A stretch of DNA of 11,967 nucleotides from Lentisphaeria bacterium (GCA_030590715.1 JAUVCU010000018.1:1-11967), one strand, 5' to 3'; numbered from the stretch's first letter, positions 1 through 5,794 are shown. The notes: generated by a model not told the origin, from the letters alone. Numbers and translations are program-made.

Positions 1-2
1 GC

Positions 3-128
3 AATGAACAAGCTCAAAGGCAGCAGCTTCGTAAACGAGATGGTTCCGGTAATGCTGGTGCAAATGGGAAAGGTAAAAGACAGCAGTTTCGAAAGCGCGA
101 TGGCTCCGGGCAAAATTGTTCTAATTAA
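3..128 (+). CDS. C-terminal end of a small basic repeat protein (partial, starts before the window)
   Basis: This is an open frame entering from the left edge and stopping at TAA 126-128. It has 41 visible residues and no visible start. It contains two copies of RQQ(L/F)RKRDGSG, 20 residues apart (bases 18-50 and 78-110), and ends in QNCSN. Between the copies six codons differ synonymously (AGG/AGA, CGT/CGA, AAA/AAG, CGA/CGC, GGT/GGC, GGT/GGG) and only one changes the residue (Leu/Phe). This pattern indicates selection on this reading frame and not on the overlapping frame that has an ATG at 4. The downstream small secreted protein has a similar basic C-terminal half with KKDG and a Cys near its end, so the two are probably related secreted proteins. 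Function is unknown. Confidence 0.7.
   Translation, partial: NEQAQRQQLRKRDGSGNAGANGKGKRQQFRKRDGSGQNCSN
18..110 (+). repeat. Two-copy tandem coding repeat, 60-base period
   Basis: Bases 18-50 and 78-110 encode the same 11-residue segment RQQ(L/F)RKRDGSG, spaced by one 60-base period. The linker NAGANGKGK occurs once. More copies may lie to the left of the window. The nucleotide differences are nearly all at third positions. Confidence 0.75.
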
Positions 129-142
129 ATTCAAAGTATGGA

Positions 143-188
143 TTGGTGCTCGTTCATTGGCAATGCAACAGCCAAGGGCGAGCACTAA
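143..188 (+). terminator. Two-tier hairpin between the two small secreted-protein genes; terminator or attenuator candidate
   Basis: The outer stem TTGGTGCTCG (143-152) pairs with CGAGCACTAA (179-188), ten pairs with one G-U. The inner stem TTGGC (157-161) pairs with GCCAA (171-175), with a 9-base loop. The hairpin starts 14 bases after the stop of the upstream partial gene. It is followed by a U-rich but interrupted stretch (about 190-208), so it is not a textbook intrinsic terminator. It could reduce read-through into the following cluster, or protect the 3' end of an abundant small-protein transcript. Confidence 0.55.
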
Positions 189-243
189 GTTCTATTTAAT
201 CAATTTTCAGTCTCTAGAATGCAATAACTTAAGGAATTAAAAA

Positions 244-489
244 ATGAAGACATTATTACTTACATTAAGCTTTTCTTTACTTGCCTTCACGGTCTCTGCT
301 CGTGGTGGTGGAAAAGGTGGATCAGGCAACAGCGGACAATCAAGGAGTGAACAGAAGAGACAAAAAACTGAGGAGAAAAGTTCGGCGGAGGCGCAGCAGA
401 GCAGAAAACAAAAGCAAGAACGTAAAAAGGATGGCACTGAAACTTACACAAACAACAATGGCTCTGAAGCAACCTGTGATTATCAATAA
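244..489 (+). CDS. Small secreted Gly/Ser/Lys-rich basic protein
   Basis: The protein has 81 residues. Residues 1-19 form a clear signal peptide: K2, a hydrophobic core and a VSA cleavage site before R20, so the mature protein is about 62 residues in the periplasm or outside. The mature part begins RGGGKGGSGNSGQSR. A highly charged Lys/Arg/Glu/Gln stretch with no hydrophobic residues follows, so it is probably disordered. The end is NNNGSEATCDYQ with a single Cys. The ATG at 244 is preceded by AAGGA at 231-235, eight bases upstream. It resembles the upstream partial protein (basic Gln-rich stretch, K-K/R-D-G, C-terminal Cys) and lies 15 bases before the DUF4405-like gene, so it is probably co-transcribed. 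No enzymatic motif is seen. It may be an envelope structural, ion-binding or signal protein; the role is unknown. Confidence 0.75.
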   Translation: MKTLLLTLSFSLLAFTVSARGGGKGGSGNSGQSRSEQKRQKTEEKSSAEAQQSRKQKQERKKDGTETYTNNNGSEATCDYQ

Positions 490-504
490 AATGGAGAATA
501 AAAT

Positions 505-1338
505 ATGAGAAAGGCCGCTTCGTTAACAATAGCGCTTTCATTTATCGTCTTAATTATAACTAGTATCGTACTATACATAGTGCCGCATGGGCGTGTCGCA
601 TACTGGGCTGACTGGCATATGTGGGGCTTGAGCAAGACCCAATGGGGGGAAATGCACATCAATAGTGGTGTTCTTTTCTGTCTCGCCGGATTTGCCCATA
701 TATACTGCAACTGGAAAGCAATGCTTTCTTATATGAGAAAATCTAAAAAAATGAGGGTTTTCACTAAAGACTTTAATATAGCGCTTGGTTTAACTATTTT
801 GACAATAGGCGGGACATACTTCTACATTCCACCATTCTCATGGGTGCTTGACCTTGGAGAAGTGATAAAGGAATCGGCTACAGAAAGATATGGAAGTCCT
901 CCTTATGGGCATGCTGAACTATCATCAATTAAAACACTTAGCCAAAGAATGGGGCTTGATGCGGATAAATGTTTAGACAACCTGAAGAAGGTTGGTATCC
1001 AGGTTGAGAGTATAAAAAGCACTATAATCACAATATCAGAAGATAATGACCTGACACCACAGGAAGTTTATGACATCGCGAAGGGAAAAGATGAGCCCCC
1101 TTCAGTTGATGTCTGTTCGCCAGCCAAACATGGCAGTTTACCTCAAAGCGGCAGTGGTGGTTTTGGCAAAATGACTATTGAAGATATTTGTGTTAAGCAC
1201 TCTATTTCAAAAGATCAGGCAAACGAATATCTCGTAGCAAAAGGCATTGCATACAGTAAAGGGGAAAAAGTCAAAGATATTGCGACTAGAAATAAGCTTG
1301 ACCCTTACTCTATATATGAGATAATAACAGGGAAATAA
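505..1338 (+). CDS. DUF4405-like membrane protein with duplicated C-terminal domain
   Basis: The protein has 277 residues. Three membrane segments are predicted by eye, at about 5-26, 52-70 and 92-110. Histidines H28, H38, H51 and H65 lie in or near the first two helices. H51 and H65 flank a helix (MHINSG...AHIYCNW), a pattern typical of DUF4405 proteins and compatible with heme or quinone-site ligands, though this is inferred. The soluble C-terminal part holds two related units, residues about 141-195 and 224-277. Each ends in L-x-P-x-x-(I/V)-Y-x-I-x-x-G-K, and they are joined by a Pro/Gly/Ser linker containing a Cys (C204). The ATG at 505 has GGAG at 493-496, eight bases upstream. The gene sits 15 bases after the small secreted-protein gene and 34 bases before the kinase gene, so it probably belongs to the same operon. 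It may act as an accessory sensor or redox component for the kinase; the sequence does not prove this. Confidence 0.75.
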   Translation: MRKAASLTIALSFIVLIITSIVLYIVPHGRVAYWADWHMWGLSKTQWGEMHINSGVLFCLAGFAHIYCNWKAMLSYMRKSKKMRVFTKDFNIALGLTILTIGGTYFYIPPFSWVLDLGEVIKESATERYGSPPYGHAELSSIKTLSQRMGLDADKCLDNLKKVGIQVESIKSTIITISEDNDLTPQEVYDIAKGKDEPPSVDVCSPAKHGSLPQSGSGGFGKMTIEDICVKHSISKDQANEYLVAKGIAYSKGEKVKDIATRNKLDPYSIYEIITGK

Positions 1339-1372
1339 GTAAAACGTATCATAAATGAACAGAGGTCCTGGA

Positions 1373-2692
1373 ATGATTAAGCCCCCCAACAGCTCGGTAT
1401 ATATAATTCTAATAGGTATTATTGCCATGTCAGGACTGTTATTATGGGGGCGAACTGAAATTATTGGTGTCGAAAAAGCATCTTATGAGGTTCTTTCAAA
1501 GGGAACAAAGGCTATTTTCAGCTCACTTAAGGGAAGTATTGCTTCTGAAATAAGCAGGGGCCATTTTAATAAAAACCGTTTAACAGAAGTTGTTGAAGGA
1601 ATCTTCAAAGAGCTTGATCTTTCATATATCGCGATCAACACAAAAGATGAGACTCTTATTCGGTTGGGAAATATTTCCGGCAACAGCGAATTCAATTCTG
1701 CTTCAGGAGAAAGATTTTCTGACAATATATATTACTTATGGGGAAGTGTTTCTGCAGTTGATTGTAATCCTGGAAGCTACCAGAGATATAGAGGCGGGAA
1801 TGGAGGAAATTCCCGCGCGTATTCCAACAAATACCTGGGTCAGACATTTAAGGTAATACTTGGTGTTGACAGTCACGATTATAAAATTTATATGGCGGAA
1901 GGAAAGAGTCGGATGTATATGCTTCTTATAACCGGCTGCAGTACACTACTGCTTCTGGCTCTATCATATATCATTTCGGTACATAGTGTGACCTTAAAAA
2001 GTAAACTTAACGGTGTCGAGGAAAGAAATTGCCAGTTTGAGGAGTTTGAACTTGCCGCCTACGGGCTTGCACACGAAACCAAGCATCCTCTTGGCATTAT
2101 GCGGGCTCGGGCACAGCAGATTTTCTCAATTGCAGATCTTCCCGATATTGCTAAGCCTTGGGCTGAAGACATTATGGAGGAGGCTGATGTTACAGCAACC
2201 AGACTCGCTGAGTTTATGAGTTATGCAAAGATCCAAGCTCCGCAACTTCAGGAGTGCAGCTGGCCGGAGCTTTGTGACAAGCTCGATTTTGTATTGAAGC
2301 CTGATTTTGATCATATTGGAGCTGAATTATTTTTTGAGCGATTGAATGTTACACTTACCGCAGATGTAGATATGCTTCAACGCGTGCTTATTAATTTGAT
2401 TACCAATAGTTTGCCCGCATCTTCTCGTGGGAAAACGACCCATGTCGAAGTATCTCAGGTAAACAACTCATTTCAAATAGTAGTGCGTGATGATGGAGCC
2501 GGTATGAGCCCTATGTTACTAAAAGATACCTTTACCCCATATGTTTCAGGAACAGAGGGTGGGCATGGTATTGGGTTGTCTATCGTAAAAAGAATAATTG
2601 AAGCTCACGGCTGGGATATATCAGTAGAGTCTGAAGTAAATATTGGTACAAGTTTCAAAATAACAGGCATAGCTGGAATTCAGGAGAAATAA
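1373..2692 (+). CDS. Membrane sensor histidine kinase
   Basis: The protein has 439 residues from the ATG at 1373. I chose this start because GAGGT (1362-1366) lies six bases upstream; an in-frame ATG at 1355 has no such site. The first membrane segment is about residues 9-27 and the second about 181-203, leaving a periplasmic sensor region of about 150 residues. This region carries an unusual Gly/Arg/Asn-rich patch (RYRGGNGGNSR). After the second helix only about 30 residues separate the membrane from the phospho-acceptor H234 (GLAHETKHPLG), so no HAMP or PAS domain fits. The ATPase part shows the N box (NLITNS), the G1 box (DDGAGM), an F box (FTPY) and the G2 box (GGHGIGLSIV). H238 occupies the place where such kinases usually have Asn or Thr (HExxN/T), a residue tied to phosphatase activity. 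The partner is the NtrC-type regulator that starts two bases after the stop. Confidence 0.92.
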   Translation: MIKPPNSSVYIILIGIIAMSGLLLWGRTEIIGVEKASYEVLSKGTKAIFSSLKGSIASEISRGHFNKNRLTEVVEGIFKELDLSYIAINTKDETLIRLGNISGNSEFNSASGERFSDNIYYLWGSVSAVDCNPGSYQRYRGGNGGNSRAYSNKYLGQTFKVILGVDSHDYKIYMAEGKSRMYMLLITGCSTLLLLALSYIISVHSVTLKSKLNGVEERNCQFEEFELAAYGLAHETKHPLGIMRARAQQIFSIADLPDIAKPWAEDIMEEADVTATRLAEFMSYAKIQAPQLQECSWPELCDKLDFVLKPDFDHIGAELFFERLNVTLTADVDMLQRVLINLITNSLPASSRGKTTHVEVSQVNNSFQIVVRDDGAGMSPMLLKDTFTPYVSGTEGGHGIGLSIVKRIIEAHGWDISVESEVNIGTSFKITGIAGIQEK

Positions 2693-2694
2693 AA

Positions 2695-4008
2695 ATGTCG
2701 ATTCATAAAGTTCTTGTGGTAGATGATAATAGTGCTCACCGAAGATTATACTCTGACACTGTCGCCGGTAGCTGTATTGAAGTAATTACTGCTGCTAATC
2801 CCGGCATAGCCCTCAAAAAACTTGACGAAATCAATTTTGATATGGTTATCAGTGATGTCAGAATGCCGGGCATGGATGGCATTTCATTCCTTCGCAAAGT
2901 ACGAGAAAAAGGACGTGATATACCTTTCTTGCTTGTCACAGCCTTTCCTGCAATAAAAGATGCTGTCGCAGCTCTTAAACTTGGCGCTGTAGATTATCTT
3001 GAGAAGCCTGTTGACCTTGTAGAACTTTCGAGCACTGTAAACGATACTCTGAATATCAAACAGGAGGTCGTCGCTGGTGAGCTGCCTCAATCTGTAATGA
3101 GTGGTATTATAACAGAAAACGCATACATGAAGCAGATCTTTAAAGAGTGTTATCAGGTTGCCAAAAGTGATGTGACCACTCTTCTTACAGGGCCTAGTGG
3201 AACGGGGAAAGAGGTTGTTTCCGGATTTATACACAGGAATAGCTTGAGAAGTCATCATCCGTTTGTCGCTGTTAATTGTGCCTCGATACCGCATAATCTG
3301 TTAGCCGCGGAGCTGTTCGGACATGTGAGAGGAGCTTTTACCGGAGCAGTCCAGGATCGGGCAGGACGGTTTAAGGAGGCTGACAAAGGAACTCTCTTTT
3401 TAGATGAAATTGGAGATATGCCCATTGAACTTCAGGCGACACTTCTTCGGGCACTTGAAGTTGGTAAAATAACACCCGTTGGTTATGATCGTGAACTTGA
3501 TGTTGATGTCAGAATTATTGCCGCCACAAATAAAGATTTGGAGCAATGTGTCAAAGATGGTACTTTTCGGGAAGACCTTTACTACAGATTGAATGTGATC
3601 TCATTTAAACTTCCTACGCTGGCAGAGCGTCCTGACGATATAATACCTCTCGCACGATTCTTTCTTAAACAGGGTGGTGTAAATAAACGCCTTTCTCCAC
3701 TTGCAGCATCTGCTTTGACTTCATATGATTGGCCCGGTAATATCAGGGAGCTCTCAAACGCTATGGAGCGCGCTAAGGTCTTGTCCATGGGTGGAGTAAT
3801 TCTTCCGGAAAACCTTCCTCCAACGCTGCGAAAGCCTGTAATCAGACATGAAAAGGAAATACCAGCTATGAGTACTATGGAAGATGTCGAGCGAATTGCC
3901 ATTATTCAGGCTTTGCAGTTTAATGATGGAAATCGAACTCATGCAGCCGAGCAACTTGGCATTAGCCGTCGGTCACTCATATATAAAATCAAACGATATG
4001 ATTTATAA
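2695..4008 (+). CDS. NtrC-family sigma-54-dependent response regulator
   Basis: The protein has 437 residues, the usual length for this family. The receiver domain (about 1-120) has the acidic pair D10/D11, phospho-acceptor D54 (ISDVRMPG), T82 and K104. The AAA+ domain (about 135-365) has Walker A GPSGTGKE, the sigma-54-contacting GAFTGA loop, Walker B LFLDEIGD and an arginine-finger region FREDLYYRLNV. The C-terminal Fis-type helix-turn-helix ends NRTHAAEQLGISRRSLIYKI. All key residues are present, so it should be a working activator that opens sigma-54 promoters when phosphorylated by the adjacent kinase. AGGAGA at 2682-2687 precedes the ATG by seven bases. The last codons, IKRYDL and stop, lie within a sequence that is duplicated about 1.4 kb downstream. 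Targets are unknown; no convincing sigma-54 promoter was found in the window. Confidence 0.95.
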   Translation: MSIHKVLVVDDNSAHRRLYSDTVAGSCIEVITAANPGIALKKLDEINFDMVISDVRMPGMDGISFLRKVREKGRDIPFLLVTAFPAIKDAVAALKLGAVDYLEKPVDLVELSSTVNDTLNIKQEVVAGELPQSVMSGIITENAYMKQIFKECYQVAKSDVTTLLTGPSGTGKEVVSGFIHRNSLRSHHPFVAVNCASIPHNLLAAELFGHVRGAFTGAVQDRAGRFKEADKGTLFLDEIGDMPIELQATLLRALEVGKITPVGYDRELDVDVRIIAATNKDLEQCVKDGTFREDLYYRLNVISFKLPTLAERPDDIIPLARFFLKQGGVNKRLSPLAASALTSYDWPGNIRELSNAMERAKVLSMGGVILPENLPPTLRKPVIRHEKEIPAMSTMEDVERIAIIQALQFNDGNRTHAAEQLGISRRSLIYKIKRYDL

Positions 4009-4009
4009 G
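3986..4009 (+). repeat. Left copy of a 24-base direct repeat (att-like), 3' end of the regulator gene
   Basis: These 24 bases match 5396-5419 at 23 positions; the last 19, AAACGATATGATTTATAAG, are identical. This copy encodes the last residues (K-I-K-R-Y-D-L-stop) of the response regulator. The single mismatch (3990 C versus 5400 A) would be a synonymous Ile codon change in that frame. Confidence 0.85.
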
Positions 4010-4060
4010 AACGTATTCTTGATACAGGGTGGACCTTACAATTGAGATATCGGTTTTGTT

Positions 4061-4528
4061 TTATTCTCTGTTTTCTGGTTTTTTATGAAATTTTATTGGT
4101 TCAACCCAGCCGTTATTTGCATTGTCACGAATGTCGAATTTTGGAATATATGGTTTAATATCAATGAGTGGGGTGTTATCTAAAATATCGATTTCACTTA
4201 CTTCTAATATATTTTTATTTTTTCTCTCTAATCTGACGATGGAAATCCCAATCCCATTAGGTCTGCAGGGATGACGGGAAGCAAAGACTCCGTGAGGACT
4301 ATCATCCAGAAAAGTTGATCTTGATAATTTTATTTCTCCTGCCCTATCAAATATATAAAAAAGCATAATATGCGAAAAAGTTTCGATTGTTTCCAGAGCC
4401 TCTTCATATTCCGGGAATATTTCTATTTTTCCTTTTCCGTCAGGTTTAGTAACGCCCTGAATTGGACATTCTTCTTTCGTTATATAAGGGGAATAAATTG
4501 TCCCAATTTGTGTTATTTCAAATTTCAT
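4061..4528 (-). CDS. TrmO-family (short, archaeal-type) tRNA methyltransferase homologue
   Basis: The protein has 155 residues from ATG 4528. A TTG at 4555 would add nine residues, but the family typically begins MKFEI.PIGTI.SP, so the ATG is preferred. Neither start has a clear Shine-Dalgarno site. Visible family motifs are IGTIYSPY (8-15), FSHIMLFYIFD (51-61), GVFASRHPCRPNGIGIS (80-96) and the C-terminal PLIDIKPYIPKFD. TrmO methylates N6 of threonylcarbamoyl-adenosine 37 in tRNA-Thr in E. coli, using SAM. This protein lacks the extra C-terminal domain of the E. coli enzyme and matches the shorter family members, whose substrates are less certain. It is convergent with the regulator gene and divergent from the methyltransferase gene. 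The coding stretch is visibly more AT-rich than the efflux genes, in keeping with its lying in the putative inserted segment. Confidence 0.85.
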   Translation of the reverse strand: MKFEITQIGTIYSPYITKEECPIQGVTKPDGKGKIEIFPEYEEALETIETFSHIMLFYIFDRAGEIKLSRSTFLDDSPHGVFASRHPCRPNGIGISIVRLERKNKNILEVSEIDILDNTPLIDIKPYIPKFDIRDNANNGWVEPIKFHKKPENRE

Positions 4529-4613
4529 GATTTTATTTGTATAATGATTAATCAATAAGAGAAAAGCATTCTATCAGAAAAAAATATCAATCGTACATAA
4601 TTAACGGGTTATG

Positions 4614-4645
4614 GGCCTTCTGTTCATTATTGTGAATAATAGGCC
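4614..4645. promoter_or_regulatory. Inverted-repeat element in the divergent intergenic region
   Basis: The core ATTATT-GTG-AATAAT is a perfect 6-base inverted repeat (about 4626-4640). It is enclosed by GGCCT on the left and AGGCC on the right, with seven unpaired bases on the left side. It could be a protein-binding palindrome in the divergent promoter region or an RNA hairpin. Confidence 0.4.
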
Positions 4646-4674
4646 ATTATACACAATTACCTATGACAACGCAA
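4646..4674 (-). promoter_or_regulatory. Candidate sigma-70 promoter for the TrmO-like gene
   Basis: On the minus strand a perfect -10 TATAAT (plus-strand 4646-4651) lies 17 bases from TTGCGT (plus-strand 4669-4674). It points toward the TrmO-like gene and leaves a leader of roughly 110 bases. It overlaps the bulged hairpin at 4614-4645. Confidence 0.5.
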
Positions 4675-4696
4675 TAAGAGGCGACTGAGCCTAAAA

Positions 4697-4730
4697 AAGC
4701 AAGGGGGTTTTCAATGCTATAGACTTGCTT
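4697..4730. promoter_or_regulatory. 7-base inverted repeat upstream of the methyltransferase gene
   Basis: AAGCAAG (4697-4703) and CTTGCTT (4724-4730) are perfect inverted copies 20 bases apart, with G5 and C4 tracts directly inside and outside the right-hand side. The element lies 28 bases before the chosen methyltransferase start, so it is an operator or leader hairpin candidate. Confidence 0.35.
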
Positions 4731-4757
4731 CCCCTGCGGCAATCAATGCGAGGTACA

Positions 4758-5411
4758 ATGAGAAAAATAAAGGAAAAAGCCAAAACTCATGCTTTTGACA
4801 AAGGAGCACAAACTTATGACAACTGGTTTGAGGTTAATAAGGCATATTATCAATCAGAGTTGCAAGCAATAAAAAGACTTTTGCCAAGAACTGGAAAAGG
4901 TATAGAGGTTGGAGTTGGGACAGGTCGCTTTGCCGAACCACTTGGCATTCGAATCGGTATTGAGCCATCAGCTGCTATGAGTGAAATCGCAATAAAAAGA
5001 GGAATAAATGTAATAGCGGGTGTCGCAGAGAAACTGCCGATTGAAACAGGGACATACGATTATGTTATTTTCGTGACAACTTTATGCTTTTTAAACTCCT
5101 TAGATCAGGCCATCTCCGAAGCATACCGTATTCTAAAGAGCCATGGTACGATCATTATTGCTTTTATTGAAAAAGAAAGCTTTATGGGACAAAACTACCA
5201 ACAAGCAAAAGAAACGAGCCAATTCTATAGAGATGCGGTTTTCCTTACGGCCCGTGAAATAATAGAAGTGCTGCGCTCAACAGGATTTGCCGATTTTAGA
5301 TTTACCCAGACAGTGTTCTCGGGAAATGGTGAAGAGAAAGATATACAAGCCGTTAAAGAAGGGCATGACAGCGGTTCATTCGTCGTTATCCGTGGAAATA
5401 AAACGATATGA
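4758..5411 (+). CDS. Class I SAM-dependent methyltransferase (Methyltransf_11 type)
   Basis: The protein has 217 residues from ATG 4758, which has GAGGT at 4750-4754 just upstream (short spacing). Upstream in-frame ATGs at 4725 and 4746 lack a ribosome site and would add residues not typical of the family. The N-terminus, HAFDKGAQTYDNWF, is the usual start of small-molecule methyltransferases of this type. SAM motif I is EVGVGTGRF (50-58), followed by the acidic IGIEPS turn. A later AYRILKSHGTIIIAFIEK matches the usual motif III region. The body ends with GSFVVIRG, which looks like a full-length end. The last codons (N-K-T-I-stop) run into the right copy of the 24-base repeat in a different frame from the regulator, so the stop codon TGA is supplied by the repeat. 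The substrate is unknown. Its pairing with a TrmO-like gene could hint at RNA or metal/metalloid-related methylation, but that is a guess. Confidence 0.85.
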   Translation: MRKIKEKAKTHAFDKGAQTYDNWFEVNKAYYQSELQAIKRLLPRTGKGIEVGVGTGRFAEPLGIRIGIEPSAAMSEIAIKRGINVIAGVAEKLPIETGTYDYVIFVTTLCFLNSLDQAISEAYRILKSHGTIIIAFIEKESFMGQNYQQAKETSQFYRDAVFLTAREIIEVLRSTGFADFRFTQTVFSGNGEEKDIQAVKEGHDSGSFVVIRGNKTI

Positions 5412-5419
5412 TTTATAAG
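5396..5419 (+). repeat. Right copy of the 24-base direct repeat
   Basis: It matches 3986-4009 at 23 of 24 bases. Read in the regulator frame it would still encode I-K-R-Y-D-L-stop, with a synonymous ATA for ATC. It is actually translated in another frame as the end of the methyltransferase. A run of seven T follows directly (5420-5427). Confidence 0.85.
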
Positions 5420-5432
5420 TTTTTTTGCTAAA

Positions 5433-5453
5433 AAGAGATCCTCTTGATAAGAG
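5433..5453 (+). repeat. Alternating short inverted repeats AAGAG / CTCTT / AAGAG
   Basis: AAGAG (5433-5437), CTCTT (5441-5445) and AAGAG (5449-5453) can form either of two mutually exclusive 5-base stems with 3-base loops. No T run follows, so terminator function is doubtful. It lies in the 100-base gap before the His-rich small gene. Confidence 0.25.
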
Positions 5454-5511
5454 TTGTTGTATAGAGGGTGATAGAGCTAATGTTAGGTTATTTATCTAAT
5501 CGAGGACTTTT

Positions 5512-5736
5512 ATGAAAACTAAGACTCAGTTAATAGTAGGGATCATTATTATTATTGCGCTTGTTCTGGCAAAAATATTATTTGACAGTTCGGGTAGAAA
5601 CGTTGGCAAGAACCTGATGCGTCAGTTCAATAAAGAGTTTGAAAGGGTAACTTCAGAGCCATTAGAGGTTTTGGAGCCACACCAGCATGGGGAGAAGGAA
5701 CACAAGCATTCGGATAAGTGCGAGCATAAGCATTAA
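5512..5736 (+). CDS. Small single-helix membrane protein with His-rich, probably metal-binding tail
   Basis: The protein has 74 residues. GAGGA at 5502-5506 precedes the ATG with good spacing. Residues about 7-24 form one very hydrophobic segment rich in Ile. A basic/amphipathic middle (29-46) follows, then a tail with three HxH motifs (H57/H59, H64/H66, H72/H74) and one Cys (C70). The N-terminus is short with two Lys, so the tail should face the periplasm if the segment acts as a signal anchor. Such tails typically bind Zn, Ni, Co or Cu. No family is recognised. It stands alone, 100 bases after the methyltransferase and 301 bases before the tetR-like gene, so its link to either is open. It could be a metal buffer, or a small partner of a transporter encoded elsewhere. 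Confidence 0.7.
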   Translation: MKTKTQLIVGIIIIIALVLAKILFDSSGRNVGKNLMRQFNKEFERVTSEPLEVLEPHQHGEKEHKHSDKCEHKH

Positions 5737-5794
5737 ATTTTGACGGTCTGAATAGTATTACGTCTCTCATTTGTCATGACTTCTTAGAAATGTA

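Larger units (their letters stand above)
4010..5395. mobile_element. Putative small inserted island between direct repeats
   Basis: The segment carries the TrmO-like gene (minus) and the class I methyltransferase gene (plus) in divergent arrangement. It is bounded by the 24-base repeats at 3986-4009 and 5396-5419. The left repeat is the true 3' end of the regulator gene, and the right repeat looks like a copy of that end. This resembles integration at the 3' end of a gene, where the left and right att sites share the core. No integrase, transposase or terminal inverted repeat is visible inside, so this would be a non-autonomous or decayed element. A one-off illegitimate insertion is also possible. 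Confidence 0.45.

Noticed and set aside
4..240. Plus-strand open frame with ATG at 4, overlapping the RKRDGSG repeat region
   Set aside because: The codon pattern of the two repeat units supports the frame starting at base 3, and the latter half of this frame runs through the hairpin and non-coding gap.
129..243. Sigma-54 promoter for the signalling cluster (TTGGCAATGCAACA near 157)
   Set aside because: The TTGGC and GC-type elements do not have the required spacing, and these bases form the inner stem and loop of the hairpin.
1355..1372. Upstream ATG for the histidine kinase
   Set aside because: No ribosome site precedes it, whereas the ATG at 1373 has GAGGT at good spacing and begins close to the first membrane helix.
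2884..3294. Minus-strand open frame of 136 codons inside the response regulator gene
   Set aside because: It lies entirely opposite a well-supported gene with all family motifs, and its predicted protein shows no recognisable features.
4529..4555. TTG start adding nine residues to the TrmO-like protein
   Set aside because: The family usually begins at the MKFEI...IGTI segment, and no ribosome site supports the TTG, though it cannot be fully excluded.
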